Assembly (NCBI GenBank): GCA_015660885.1
Contig: JACTUB010000016.1
Location: 51,139 to 115,138, forward strand
Length of the DNA stretch: 64,000 nt
Direction: 5' to 3'
DNA from: Methanoregulaceae archaeon
GTDB taxonomy: Archaea; Halobacteriota; Methanomicrobia; Methanomicrobiales; Methanospirillaceae
The notes beneath the pieces were generated by a model that saw only the letters and a list, made by a program, of their open reading frames with translations, was not told where the DNA came from and did not search any database. The position numbers and the translations under genes are program-made. Below are positions 43,950 to 53,549 of the stretch, one piece after another (position 1 is the stretch's first letter; every line of letters starts with the position of its first letter).

Positions 43950-45540
43950 ATCGGAATTAGTAACAGCTGAATGCATCTTTGGCACTCAGCGGCTGCTTGG
44001 TCTCCTAGACGCGTTCTCCGGTGAGATTGAGGGAGTAAGATCCTCAGGAGACATCGAACATATCCACCGCATGCGGGTTGCATCAAGGCGATTGAGGGCA
44101 GCCCTTCCCCTTTTCAGGACCTGTTTTCCTGAAAAAAAATTCAACCGCTGGACAGAAGAGATCCAGAGAATCACCCGTGCCCTTGGGGATGCCCGGGATA
44201 CTGATGTTCAGATAGCGTTCCTGATAAAACTGGAAAAGAAGAAATCATCACAAAAGGACACGGATGAGTATACCGGTACAACATCGGAATGGAGTGATGC
44301 GGAGTCTATCCTTCTCTCACGACTACAGAAAAAACGTTCAAAACTCCAGAATGTCGTTATATCAGCACTTGATAACCTGGAAAAAAGTGGTATGGTTGCC
44401 GATATGCGAGAGAGTTTTACCAACCCGTTATTTGGGATCAGACGTGGCCGGTCCCGATCATCATCCTATGGCATTCCCCCGGTCGCTGCTGCCCGGATTT
44501 CCCGTCGCCTTGATGTGATGCTCTCCTATGAGCGCTGGGTGCATGACTCAGATGCCATTACAGAACATCATGCGATGAGGATCGCTGCGAAAAAACTCAG
44601 GTACACCATGGAAGTATACGCCCCGCTTTACCGGCTTGGTCTGAAAAAACCTCTTCTGCGGGTAAAAAAAATCCAGGAACTCCTTGGCGAACTACATGAC
44701 TGTGATGTCTGGATTGACACCGTGATGGCCATGCTCCTAAAAGAGCGCTCGACTCCCCGGGTGACTACCTCTTCAAAAAATATTCAAGCTATAAGGCTGG
44801 GCAGTTTCAGGCAATTCTTATCAGAAAGGGAAAAGGAGAGAAGACGTCTTTACCGGAGGTTTGTACGCTTTTGGGAAGCACTTGGGCGCGCCCGCATCTG
44901 GGCTGAACTCCGGAGGGCACTGCTTGAGAGGATAAGAATAAAATTCAGGCTCCCGGGAAAACGTATTGATGCCAGTATCGGTCCAGCGGTATCCGTTCTT
45001 GCCGCCCAGTATCCTGACGGAATACTACATGGTCACACCGTGACTTCCCTTGCACTAACATTGTTTGACGATCTTGTCCTCCTCCATCATATGAAGGCCC
45101 ATGAGCGGTTCCTCCTCGAATGCGCGTGCTCGCTTCATGATATTGGCTGGAAATACGGCCAGAAGGGACACGCGAAACGGAGTGCGGAAATGGTAATCTC
45201 AGATGCAAATCTCCCTCTCGATGTGACCGACCGGGGAATCATCGGACTGGTGTGCCGTGCCCACCGGGGAAATGTCCGTTTTAATTCCATGGGAATGTTT
45301 TCCCTCCTTACCACGCAGGAACAGGATACCGTCAGAAAGCTTGCATCGCTGATCAGGATTGCCGACGCGCTGGACTACACCCGTTCCGGATCTGTCGGGG
45401 CAATACATTGTTCGGATACTCATGATGAGGTAATTATCAACGTTTCAGCTACAAAGGATATATCTGCTGAAATGGCGCGGGCCCGTGAAAAAGGAGACCT
45501 TTTTACCCGTGTATTTGAACGGACACTGGTGATCCGGTGA
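43933..45540 (+). CDS. CHAD domain fused to an HD (Ppx C-terminal-like) domain
   Basis: The 535-residue protein combines two modules. Residues about 5-320 form a CHAD domain, a helical bundle rich in conserved His/Arg/Lys (EHIHRMRVASRRLRAALPLF, LGDARDTDVQIA, HHAMRIAAKKLRYTMEVYAP), the known polyphosphate-binding fold. Residues about 345-535 look like the HD-type domain at the C-terminus of Ppx/GppA, with His366/His368 and the metal-site pair His402-Asp403 (SLHDIGWKYG) and a later HRG motif. The gene overlaps ppk1 by 17 bases and ppx by 4 bases (GTGA), so all three are coupled. I infer a role in binding polyphosphate and sensing or degrading it or a nucleotide; no such fusion is known to me as characterised. 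Confidence 0.82.
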   Translation: MIAVHESELVTAECIFGTQRLLGLLDAFSGEIEGVRSSGDIEHIHRMRVASRRLRAALPLFRTCFPEKKFNRWTEEIQRITRALGDARDTDVQIAFLIKLEKKKSSQKDTDEYTGTTSEWSDAESILLSRLQKKRSKLQNVVISALDNLEKSGMVADMRESFTNPLFGIRRGRSRSSSYGIPPVAAARISRRLDVMLSYERWVHDSDAITEHHAMRIAAKKLRYTMEVYAPLYRLGLKKPLLRVKKIQELLGELHDCDVWIDTVMAMLLKERSTPRVTTSSKNIQAIRLGSFRQFLSEREKERRRLYRRFVRFWEALGRARIWAELRRALLERIRIKFRLPGKRIDASIGPAVSVLAAQYPDGILHGHTVTSLALTLFDDLVLLHHMKAHERFLLECACSLHDIGWKYGQKGHAKRSAEMVISDANLPLDVTDRGIIGLVCRAHRGNVRFNSMGMFSLLTTQEQDTVRKLASLIRIADALDYTRSGSVGAIHCSDTHDEVIINVSATKDISAEMARAREKGDLFTRVFERTLVIR

Positions 45541-47111
45541 AAACAAGGAAGATCGGTCAGAACGGTCGTGTCGTATCGTTTATTGATATCGGGACAAACT
45601 CGGTCCGCCTCCTGGTGGTCAGACTCAATCCCAACCATTCGTACAGCATCCTCTCGCGGCAGAAACAACAGATACGGCTTGGCGAGGGAGAGTATGAGGC
45701 TGAAGAGATCCTTCCCGATGCTACAGAACGTCTTGTTTTCGTAGCAAAAAAATTTACAGAACTTGCGAGCACTTATAACACTGACGAATTTGTCGCTGTT
45801 GCTACATCCGCTCTGCGTGAGGCAGCTAACCAGCATGAGATCCTGCACCTGGTCCGGCAGGAAGCCCGCCTGGATGTACGTGTTATTTCTGGACATGAGG
45901 AGGCGCGCCTCATTTATCTTGGAGTTTCAAACGGGATCCATCTGGGAGATCAGCAGGCATTTTTTATCGATATCGGCGGCGGAAGTACGGAGATTGCAAT
46001 TGGTGGCGAGAAGAACTACCACTATCTCGAGAGCTTCAGGCTGGGCGCAATCCGCCTTGCTAACCTGTATACACCAGGTACCGGCCCGGTTTCACCTGAC
46101 CAGTACAGGAAAATCCAGCATACCGTGAAAGATGCTATAATTCATTCTATCCAGAAGATTCGCAGGCAAAAACCCGACCTTGTAATCGGGAGTTCCGGAA
46201 CCATTATTAACCTGACGGAAATCGCTCAGAAAGCCTATCACCAGAACGAGAACACCGGTGAGAATATTCTGACATACAAAGATCTCCGGAAGGTCATAGA
46301 TCTGCTCTGTTCCCTCCCTCTTGATCAGCGCAGGAAAGTACCGGGCATAAACCCTGAGCGGGCTGACATCATAATTCCCGGAGCAGCCATCCTCGACATG
46401 TTTATGAAAGAGCTTTCGCTTGATGTCATCACAGTTACGGGAAGAGGATTGCAGGATGGCCTGCTGATCGACTATCTCTCAAGAATGGATGCCTTCCCGC
46501 TCCTTGGTGAACTTTCGCCGCGGCAGCGGAGTGTCCTGCAACTGGGAAGGTCATGCGGGATCAATGAGGTTCATGCCCGTACCGTAACAAGCCTTGTCCT
46601 GGAGTTATTCGACTCGGCAAAAGAACTGCAGCTCCACATCTTTGGCGACCTGGAGCGCGAACTGCTTGAATATGCGACATTTCTTCATGATATCGGATCC
46701 TTTATATCCTACACAAATCACCATGCACATTCTTACTATATCATAAAAAATTCAGAGCTTCTCGGTTTTAATCAGGAGGAGATCAATTTCATGGCAAATA
46801 TTGCCCGTTTCCATCGGAAAAGATCCCCAAGAAAGAAGGATCCCGAGATTCTTGAACTTGATTCGCGTGATCGTGAAAAACTACGTATTCTCACGACGTT
46901 CGTCCGCCTTGGCGAGAGTCTCGACAGAAGTCATACCGCGCTTATCCAGCATGTGCGGTTCTCATCTGTTAAACAGGATGCCATACACCTCCAGGTAGTT
47001 GCACGGGGTGATTGCCAGCTGGAGATATGGGGAGTTGAAGCCGAGAAAAAGGGATTTGAAAAGATCTTTGGCAAAGAACTTTTCCTTGAGAGGATCCAAA
47101 CCCCGGATTGA
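45537..47111 (+). CDS. ppx: Exopolyphosphatase / guanosine pentaphosphate phosphohydrolase (Ppx/GppA)
   Basis: Ppx removes terminal phosphates from polyphosphate. The 524-residue protein has the two ASKHA-type phosphate loops, FIDIGTNSVRLLVV near residue 14 and FFIDIGGGSTEIAIGG near residue 145 with the catalytic Glu of the HEEARLIYLG segment between them, and SSGTIINL. The C-terminal part (about 310-510) is the HD domain typical of long Ppx proteins: FLHDIGSFISYTNHHAHSYYI. Start codon GTG at 45537 overlaps the CHAD-HD stop. Together with ppk1 this makes a complete build-and-break set for polyphosphate in one operon. Confidence 0.93.
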   Translation: MKTRKIGQNGRVVSFIDIGTNSVRLLVVRLNPNHSYSILSRQKQQIRLGEGEYEAEEILPDATERLVFVAKKFTELASTYNTDEFVAVATSALREAANQHEILHLVRQEARLDVRVISGHEEARLIYLGVSNGIHLGDQQAFFIDIGGGSTEIAIGGEKNYHYLESFRLGAIRLANLYTPGTGPVSPDQYRKIQHTVKDAIIHSIQKIRRQKPDLVIGSSGTIINLTEIAQKAYHQNENTGENILTYKDLRKVIDLLCSLPLDQRRKVPGINPERADIIIPGAAILDMFMKELSLDVITVTGRGLQDGLLIDYLSRMDAFPLLGELSPRQRSVLQLGRSCGINEVHARTVTSLVLELFDSAKELQLHIFGDLERELLEYATFLHDIGSFISYTNHHAHSYYIIKNSELLGFNQEEINFMANIARFHRKRSPRKKDPEILELDSRDREKLRILTTFVRLGESLDRSHTALIQHVRFSSVKQDAIHLQVVARGDCQLEIWGVEAEKKGFEKIFGKELFLERIQTPD

Positions 47112-47437
47112 TTTTTTTTATCAGTAAACCTGATGACGTGAATCCTCGCCATCGTCTTCATGAACTGTTCCTACTCGCAGTCGTTCGTGCGGGCACTCAA
47201 CACCGTGAACCCGATCCTTTTTGCGATGATGGTAATGGGGATGCTTCTGCCGTTCAGCTTGCTCCATGTGCCGGCGATCGGGGGCCATCTTAGACTTCAT
47301 GCCGCAGATCCTGGTCGATCTTCTTCTCGTCATGCCCGGCGGTATCCTCTCCGTTACTTGGTTCGATCTCTTCAAAGACGAGACTCGCCGTGAAGCTGGC
47401 TGGGCCGTAACACTCGGACGGCGGATCCTTGTGGGCC
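47112..47437 (+). pseudogene. Possible decayed membrane-protein gene between ppx and pntB
   Basis: No intact gene fills this 326-base stretch, but plus-strand pieces look protein-like and out of frame with each other: a hydrophobic VNPILFAMMVMGMLLPFSLL (about 47208-47267), then, one frame over, LDFMPQILVDLLLVMPGGIL and FDLFKDETRREAGWAV (about 47290-47405). A single indel near 47270-47290 would join them into a membrane segment with a charged tail. The base composition is G/C-rich like pntB. I cannot name the parent family, and the stretch is also open on the opposite strand, so confidence is low. Confidence 0.35.
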
Positions 47438-48817
47438 CTAGAGTTTCTTAAGGGCCTGCACGAGCTTCCCGACGGACTCCTGTGCGTCGCCGTAGAGCAT
47501 CCGCGTGTTGTCACGGTAAAACAGGTCATTTTCGATCCCAGCGAAGCCCTTCCCCTGGCCGCGCTTGAGGACGATAACATCCTTTGCTTGGTCGACGTCA
47601 AGGATTGGCATGCCGAAAAGCGGGCTGCCCTGCCGGTGCGCCGCCGGGTTGACGACGTCGTTGGCGCCTATAACAAGGACGACATCGGTGCTCGGGAACT
47701 CCGGGTTCACCTCGTCCCGGTCGAAGAGGTGGTCATAGGCAACCCCCGCTTCGGCAAGCAGGACGTTCATATGCCCGGGCATCCGCCCGGCGACCGGGTG
47801 GATCGCGAACTTCACTTGGACGTTCTTGCTCTCGAGCAGGTCGGTCAGCTCCTTGACCTTCTGCTGGGCCTGAGCGACTGCCATGCCGTAACCTGGAGCA
47901 ATGATCACCTTGTTCGCATAGGCGAGCATGACCGCGACGTCGTCGGCCCCGATCGACTTCATGCTACCCTGGATCTGCATCCCTTTCTCCTCCGTCGCGC
48001 CGAACGCACCGAAGAAGACGTTCGAGATCGAGCGGTTCATTGCCCGCGCCATCTGGAGCGTGAGTAGCGAACCCGCGGCGCCAACAATGATGCCCGCGAC
48101 GACCATTGCGTAGTTGGGGGTCGCGAATGAAAAACCGTCAAGTGCGACGGCGAGTCCGGTGAAGGCATTGTACATCGAGATTACGACGGGCATGTCGGCC
48201 CCGCCGATTGGGAGCGTCATCAGGAACCCGAATCCGAGCGAGAGGACGAAGAACAGCGGGAGATACATAGCGACGGTGAGCGGGATCCGGGACGGCTGCC
48301 AGACAACAAGCACACCGGATATGATGGCGAGAGCCAGAACTGTCATGTTAACGACATGCTGACCCAGGAAGGTGATCGGCCGCGGCCCCATCCAGCCCTG
48401 GAGCTTCAGGAATGCGATGAGGCTCCCCGCGAACGAAATGGCCCCGATAAGGCCGCCAATGACAGCGAAGGAAGCGGTGGCGGTGGTTCCGAGGAGTGCG
48501 ACAGCTGAGATCCCGGCTGCAGCACCGCCACCCATGCCGTTGTAGAGCGCTATCATCTGGGGCATGTCGGTCATTGCGACGCGTTTTGCCGCAATATATC
48601 CGAAGCCTCCGCCGATGACGATCGCAATCGCCATCAGTGTGAAGTTGGTGAGGTCCGGCGTCAGGAATGTGGCGAGCGTTGCTATCAGCATCGCGGCGCC
48701 GGCCCAGACAATCCCGCTCCGGGCAGTGAGCGGGTGACTCATCCGCTGCAGGCCGACGATGAAGAAGAAGATCGTCGCAATGTAGACCGGGTCGATCGCA
48801 TAGGAGAAGTCGACCAT
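47438..48817 (-). CDS. pntB: NAD(P) transhydrogenase beta subunit
   Basis: PntB forms, with PntA, the membrane enzyme that uses the proton gradient to reduce NADP+ with NADH. The 459-residue protein (from ATG 48817) has about nine membrane helices in residues 1-260 (VYIATIFFFIVGLQR, FTLMAIAIVIGGGFGYIAA) and the soluble NADP-binding dIII domain at the C-terminus, with APGYGMAVAQAQ near residue 325 and the IGANDVVNPAA motif near 405, as in bacterial and mitochondrial enzymes. Three genes pntAA-pntAB-pntB lie head to tail. The operon is richer in G/C than most of the window, a sign of lateral acquisition (by eye, not counted). Confidence 0.94.
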   Translation of the reverse strand: MVDFSYAIDPVYIATIFFFIVGLQRMSHPLTARSGIVWAGAAMLIATLATFLTPDLTNFTLMAIAIVIGGGFGYIAAKRVAMTDMPQMIALYNGMGGGAAAGISAVALLGTTATASFAVIGGLIGAISFAGSLIAFLKLQGWMGPRPITFLGQHVVNMTVLALAIISGVLVVWQPSRIPLTVAMYLPLFFVLSLGFGFLMTLPIGGADMPVVISMYNAFTGLAVALDGFSFATPNYAMVVAGIIVGAAGSLLTLQMARAMNRSISNVFFGAFGATEEKGMQIQGSMKSIGADDVAVMLAYANKVIIAPGYGMAVAQAQQKVKELTDLLESKNVQVKFAIHPVAGRMPGHMNVLLAEAGVAYDHLFDRDEVNPEFPSTDVVLVIGANDVVNPAAHRQGSPLFGMPILDVDQAKDVIVLKRGQGKGFAGIENDLFYRDNTRMLYGDAQESVGKLVQALKKL

Positions 48818-48818
48818 A

Positions 48819-49130
48819 TCAGGTCCCCTTTCCGGGCTTTCTCTTGCTGCGGTCAAACATCTGAAGGATTCGTTCCGTGACAACGTAGCCGCCGGTAACG
48901 TTCGCTGCGCCGAGAATTACCGCGATGAAGCCGATGATCTGCTCTACGGTCGTCGTCGCGAGGCCGAGAGCAACCATCGCACCAACAAGCACGATCCCGT
49001 GGATGAAGTTCGAGCCGCTCATCAGCGGCGTGTGAAGGACGACAGGGATACGGCTGATGACAACGTAGCCGGTAAACGCGGCCAGCATCGCGATGTAGAC
49101 TGCGGTCCAAAGCACGGACATGTCGTTCAT
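48819..49130 (-). CDS. pntAB: NAD(P) transhydrogenase alpha subunit, membrane part
   Basis: This 103-residue protein has three membrane helices (TAVYIAMLAAFTGYVVIS, HGIVLVGAMVALGLA, IIGFIAVILGAANVTGGYVV) and matches the C-terminal membrane segment that is fused to PntA in E. coli but separate in organisms such as Rhodospirillum rubrum. The end touches pntB (one base apart from its ATG) and the start overlaps pntAA by four bases. Identification rests on the helix pattern, the conserved GYVVTERIL segment and the position. Confidence 0.92.
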   Translation of the reverse strand: MNDMSVLWTAVYIAMLAAFTGYVVISRIPVVLHTPLMSGSNFIHGIVLVGAMVALGLATTTVEQIIGFIAVILGAANVTGGYVVTERILQMFDRSKRKPGKGT

Positions 49131-50338
49131 GGTTTTCCTCCGCCGAGGAGATCGCGCGTCGGCCCGTGGCGCACCTCACCTGCATGGACCAGGAGGCTCG
49201 CGGCTAGGATCTCATCGGTGAACTCCCTGACGAGCGCTCCGTTTTTGTCGACGAGAAGTGCCAGAAACGACTGGACGTTCTTCGCGTACATCTGGCTCGA
49301 GTGGAATGGCACCCGGGCAGGGAGATTCTGCGGGCCTATGATTATGGCACCATGCTCCCGGACAGTCTTGCCAGGCTGGGTCAATTCGCAGTTGCCACCC
49401 GATTCGGCGGCCAGATCAACGATGACAGCGCCCGGCCTCATCATCGCGACAGTCTCCTTGGTAATGAGGAGGGGGGCCTTACGACCGGGAATAGCTGCCG
49501 TCGTGATGACGATATCGGCTCGTGCGACAGCGGCGGAGACCATCTGCTGCTCCATCGCCTTCTCCCCTGGTGTGAGCTCGCGGGCGTAGCCACCCTGGCC
49601 TTCGGCGTTGATCTCGAGCTCAAGGAATCTGGCACCGAGGCTCCGTACCTGCTCTCCCGCGGCACGCCGGACGTCGTAGGCCTCGACGACGGCGCCGAGC
49701 CGCTTAGCCGTGGCTATTGCCATGAGGCCGGCGACGCCGGCGCCCAGGATGAGCACCGTAGCCGGTCGTATCGTACCCGCGGCCGTTGTCAGCATCGGGA
49801 GGAACTTCGGACAGTTCCCGGCACCCAGGATAGCCGCCATGTACCCGCCAGCCGTCGCTTGGGAACTGAGTGCGTCCATGCTCTGAGCGCGGGTGATCCG
49901 TGGAACGAGCTCGAGTGCGAATGCGGTGATCCTCCGGTCGCGCATCCGGGTGACGGCCTCGAGATTGTACGTTGCGTTCATAAACCCGATGACAATCGTG
50001 CCCTCGGAGAGCTGGTCGACCTCAGCGACAGTCGGGGGCTGTACGCGCAGCACGAGCCGGGCACCGTTCAAAAGGTCGGCCCGGTTGTACGCTATCTTCG
50101 CACCGGCAGCCATGAAGAGATCGTCGGAGTAGAACGCGTTCATCCCCGCGTTGTGCTCGATCCGGACCTCATAGCCCGATTTCGTGAGTTTCTGGACGAC
50201 CTCCGGTACGATCGCTATGCGTTGTTCCCCTGAAGCCAGCTCCTTTGGTACGGCGACCACGATCGGCATGACAGTCGGGCCCTTCGATTCGGCCGGGATT
50301 ACCCCCTTTACCTCCTGTGCAATGATAGGGGTGCTCAT
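49127..50338 (-). CDS. pntAA: NAD(P) transhydrogenase alpha subunit, soluble NAD-binding part
   Basis: The soluble dI domain binds NAD(H) and donates hydride to PntB. The 403-residue protein has the alanine-dehydrogenase/transhydrogenase fold: VAVPKELASGEQRIAIVP near residue 30, the NAD-binding loop VLILGAGVAGLMAIATAKRLGA near 190, the RxxxEQVRSLGARF segment, and the ARADIVITTAAIPGRKAPLLITKE mobile-loop region (AIPGRKAPLLI). ATG 50338 has GGTGG about 10 bases upstream, so I prefer it; an ATG at 50269 would give a more usual N-terminus, and the intervening 23 residues are unlike other PntAA, so the start is open. First gene of the operon. Confidence 0.93.
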   Translation of the reverse strand: MSTPIIAQEVKGVIPAESKGPTVMPIVVAVPKELASGEQRIAIVPEVVQKLTKSGYEVRIEHNAGMNAFYSDDLFMAAGAKIAYNRADLLNGARLVLRVQPPTVAEVDQLSEGTIVIGFMNATYNLEAVTRMRDRRITAFALELVPRITRAQSMDALSSQATAGGYMAAILGAGNCPKFLPMLTTAAGTIRPATVLILGAGVAGLMAIATAKRLGAVVEAYDVRRAAGEQVRSLGARFLELEINAEGQGGYARELTPGEKAMEQQMVSAAVARADIVITTAAIPGRKAPLLITKETVAMMRPGAVIVDLAAESGGNCELTQPGKTVREHGAIIIGPQNLPARVPFHSSQMYAKNVQSFLALLVDKNGALVREFTDEILAASLLVHAGEVRHGPTRDLLGGGKP

Positions 50339-50422
50339 AATTCCCACCGTTTCTGTACAACTTTTTCGATACGCAACCTTTTCACTCCAAGAATAATCTG
50401 CAATGTATCGTACAAATTTACT

Positions 50423-52054
50423 TTACAGTCTCTTTATCTTACGCACCCGTACTGCTACACCGCGTCTCGAACGCAACATTTCTTCTGCCGGTAATGCTGC
50501 CCGTCCTGTAGCATAGGCACGTGCCCCGATGACAAGCACTTCGTCCCCCTCACGAATCCCGGGATCTGCCGTAACAACACCGGGAACAAGCACGTCTCCT
50601 TCAGGAATAAAATCATCAATATACACCCGGTAACCTGCCGGGATCAGATTCCAGCCATCAAACGTTGGACGGAGCAGACCGGTACCGGTATCGATTGAGA
50701 ATACCTGCACATTTTTTTTACTGTAAAACAGTTCCGGAAAGTGACCCCGTATCGTTATGCCTTTTATATCAAGATCGAAATTAAATTGGTAGGATACCAT
50801 GCCACGAAGCCGGTTATCTTTGAACCGCCCTTCTCCAGCAAGAGCAGAATCAAGCGCATTGAGCGCGGAATCATGGGTGGGATGCTCCAGGCAGGAATAC
50901 TCCAGCGAAATCCCGCACATATCGGCAGCCATCCGGGCTACTCTGAGTGCACCGCCATCAAGGTGAGCGATGATCCTGCGATACTTATGATGATCGAAAT
51001 AGCGGGCAAGAATACCGGCAATGACCGCACATTCCTCTGCGTCCCAGTAGCCGGTTACAGGTACATCATAATGTCCAGCCGGATAGACGCACTCGAGTTC
51101 ACGGGGGACAAGTCCCAGCGGGGAGGTGACAATAAGTTCGTGGGCTCGACCTGCAATTGCCTGCTGGAATTTTCGGTGACTCCGGGAAAGGGAATAAGGT
51201 TTTTTTGCTGAGCAGGGAAGGAGGACAGCCACATCTGTCTGCGGTGAAAGGTGCCGGGTAATCACCCGTTCAGCAAAACGCTTCACTTCGGCACGTTGGA
51301 TGGATTCTCCCGAGTTTGCCCGCATTATACTGCTGCGTGCAACAGGTAAACACCGTTCCATAAATGTATACTGGCTGTCGAGATGCCGCATAACAGCCAC
51401 CTGAGCTGCATCGAGTCTGCAACGGGATTCGACCAGGTCACGCAGCTGTGATCCTTCAATGAACAATGTAACGAGAGCAATCTCCCTGAGGAGGGCCTGC
51501 CGGTTATGCATCTTCAGATCTTTGTGCCGGCATCCGGTACATGTGCAGATCCCCTTGTCAAGTGCTTCTGCGGGAAAATCTCCTTCGGGCGTACAGAACC
51601 GTCGTTGGGCAGTCTTGAGATCAACAGCCCGGAAATCAAAAAGGTCGAACCCCGAGTAGCACAGGATATGTATATTTGAGGGCAAGGCAGATGCGGGGGC
51701 ATACCACGCAGTATCGATTGGTGTCTTATCTTTGAGTCCGATAAGCCAATCGACATAATTCCGGGGATTTGACAATGCCGTATGCCAGTTCGCGGCCATC
51801 ACGCAATCTCCGCTCTGTGCAGGATTGTCAAGCCGGGGGTGGATGGAGAGTGGTTGTCCTCTATTCAATGGCGGGTATTGTTCTACCAGCGCCGATAGAG
51901 CACAGAGTGGCAGGTTTGTCCCTTCAAGTACATCAAGGTATGGAAAGAGAGATTCGATTTCGAGAGCCGTGGGGAATTTTACGGAGATATTATGTGTACT
52001 GAAGACACCGGTACGGGCAAGTCCGTCCCGTTTTCTGATATCAAATCTGGTCAT
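50423..52054 (-). CDS. arcS: Archaeosine synthase ArcS (TgtA2, PUA-domain amidotransferase)
   Basis: ArcS converts preQ0 at position 15 of archaeal tRNA toward archaeosine by adding an amino-donor group, after TgtA has inserted preQ0. The 543-residue protein has a degenerate Tgt-like N-terminal domain ([11 protein letters not shown] is a metal-site-like cysteine set near residue 168), the ArcS-specific central [17 protein letters not shown] (near residue 285) and [10 protein letters not shown], and a C-terminal PUA RNA-binding domain ([21 protein letters not shown] onward). The catalytic Asp of Tgt is missing in this family, as expected. The start overlaps the tgtA stop by 14 bases, which fits a functional pair. 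Confidence 0.92.
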   Translation of the reverse strand: MTRFDIRKRDGLARTGVFSTHNISVKFPTALEIESLFPYLDVLEGTNLPLCALSALVEQYPPLNRGQPLSIHPRLDNPAQSGDCVMAANWHTALSNPRNYVDWLIGLKDKTPIDTAWYAPASALPSNIHILCYSGFDLFDFRAVDLKTAQRRFCTPEGDFPAEALDKGICTCTGCRHKDLKMHNRQALLREIALVTLFIEGSQLRDLVESRCRLDAAQVAVMRHLDSQYTFMERCLPVARSSIMRANSGESIQRAEVKRFAERVITRHLSPQTDVAVLLPCSAKKPYSLSRSHRKFQQAIAGRAHELIVTSPLGLVPRELECVYPAGHYDVPVTGYWDAEECAVIAGILARYFDHHKYRRIIAHLDGGALRVARMAADMCGISLEYSCLEHPTHDSALNALDSALAGEGRFKDNRLRGMVSYQFNFDLDIKGITIRGHFPELFYSKKNVQVFSIDTGTGLLRPTFDGWNLIPAGYRVYIDDFIPEGDVLVPGVVTADPGIREGDEVLVIGARAYATGRAALPAEEMLRSRRGVAVRVRKIKRL

Positions 52055-53495
52055 TACGCACCTCTATATTACCCAGTTCCTGACGGACGATAGCTTCCCA
52101 GCACGGATTGCAGGAAACAACAAACCGGCTGTCTGGATGACTCTCAATCAAGATCTTAATTCCCCTGCAGCCTTTCCTTACCATGGCATCGTCCCATTCA
52201 GGGATCTCACTCTGGCCGATAGGAAATGTTTCTTTGAGTTCTTTTGGATACGGGCCGAAGGGGGGTTTGAAAAAGAGCGTATCGTTAAATTCGTTGCGCA
52301 TGCCACCGTCAAATGCAACAAGGACGCTGTTCCCGAGCTGTAGCCGGGAGAGCATCTGCTGGTACCGGAATATTTCCGTCCTGGAGCAGCTCTCATCTCC
52401 CCGGTAGAAGAACCGGCGTTTTGAGATACGGTCAGATTTTTCTAAGGATATCGTCCTATTCAGCAGCTCCCGGTAGCCTGAAAGGAGTTGCGGGTGACCA
52501 CGGCATCGTTCATCGACCAGTTCCCAAAGTGTCCCGTCAAAAATTGCCTGACGAATCCTGGAGATCTCGGCAAGTGTTACATACAAATTGTGGAGTGCAA
52601 GCAGGCGCTCCCTGTCAGGGGCAATACGCAGTTCTTCCGCCGTATGCGTACGGCAGACATTGCATGCACAGGGGAGATCTGCGAGCTCATCAATTTTGAA
52701 ACTTCCGTGAGTGGTGAGGTACCGTCCTTCCTTTGCAGAGAGTGCATAAGCAGCTGAGTCAAAAAGATCGCAGCCCATGGCGGTGGCAAGCGCAAACATA
52801 GATGGGTGGCCTGCCCCGAAAAGATGAACACATGCCGATGGGGTGAGCGTCCGTTTTACCGCCATTACCACGCTCACCAGATCCTGGTACCGGTAAGATT
52901 CCATAAGGGGAACGACTGCACCAATAGGACAAAAGGGAAAACCGAGATCGGTCACCTGCCTGCCAGCCCGTTCGCGAAGATCGTTAAAGATCCCGCCCTG
53001 TACTGGACCTGCGAGAGGTGCATCCTTTCCAAAAACCTCTCTTGCTTCAGCAAGACGATGCATGGTTATCGCGAGTTCCTGTTCGGCAGTCTGACGATCA
53101 GCGTCGGGAGAAGTAGGGATATCCAGGGGCACCCAGATATCGCTGCCAATATCGCGCTGGAAAAAGAGAGTTTCCGTATTGGTTATAGAAACCTGCCCAT
53201 AAACTGAGAGCTGGAATGAACCGGAATCTGTCATGATTACACCGTCAAAATCCAGCACTTTGTGCAAGCCTTCATCAAGAGCGCGTTCCCGGAACTGCCT
53301 GCTCTGAGAAAAGACGTAGGCGTTGGTAATCAATGCCTCAACGCCCATCGATTGGATCTCTTTTGGTGTTACGAGCTGGAGGTGGGGATTGATGACGGGA
53401 AGAAGTGCGGGAGTTTTTATTGTCTTTTTCCCGACCGTCAGTTTGCCGGTGCGTCCTGCGATATCACTGTACAGACTCTCAAAAGCAATTCCCAT
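52041..53495 (-). CDS. tgtA: tRNA-guanine(15) transglycosylase TgtA
   Basis: TgtA swaps guanine-15 of tRNA for preQ0 in the synthesis of archaeosine. The 484-residue protein has the Tgt TIM barrel with the nucleophilic/general-base Asp90 in the [11 protein letters not shown] motif and the zinc site in [12 protein letters not shown] (three cysteines plus a His in the helix that follows). The C-terminal part, about 360-484, is the archaeal-specific C1-C2 region; the PUA (C3) domain is in the neighbouring ArcS, or lost here. Size is below the 570-580 residues of TgtA with a full C-terminal domain, a split arrangement that fits Methanomicrobia. Overlaps arcS. Confidence 0.94.
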   Translation of the reverse strand: MGIAFESLYSDIAGRTGKLTVGKKTIKTPALLPVINPHLQLVTPKEIQSMGVEALITNAYVFSQSRQFRERALDEGLHKVLDFDGVIMTDSGSFQLSVYGQVSITNTETLFFQRDIGSDIWVPLDIPTSPDADRQTAEQELAITMHRLAEAREVFGKDAPLAGPVQGGIFNDLRERAGRQVTDLGFPFCPIGAVVPLMESYRYQDLVSVVMAVKRTLTPSACVHLFGAGHPSMFALATAMGCDLFDSAAYALSAKEGRYLTTHGSFKIDELADLPCACNVCRTHTAEELRIAPDRERLLALHNLYVTLAEISRIRQAIFDGTLWELVDERCRGHPQLLSGYRELLNRTISLEKSDRISKRRFFYRGDESCSRTEIFRYQQMLSRLQLGNSVLVAFDGGMRNEFNDTLFFKPPFGPYPKELKETFPIGQSEIPEWDDAMVRKGCRGIKILIESHPDSRFVVSCNPCWEAIVRQELGNIEVRNDQI

Positions 53496-53549
53496 GCTTC
53501 ACCGTTGTAGTCGTCTTATTTATGCGGTATTCAGGTTAAACGGTTGCCA

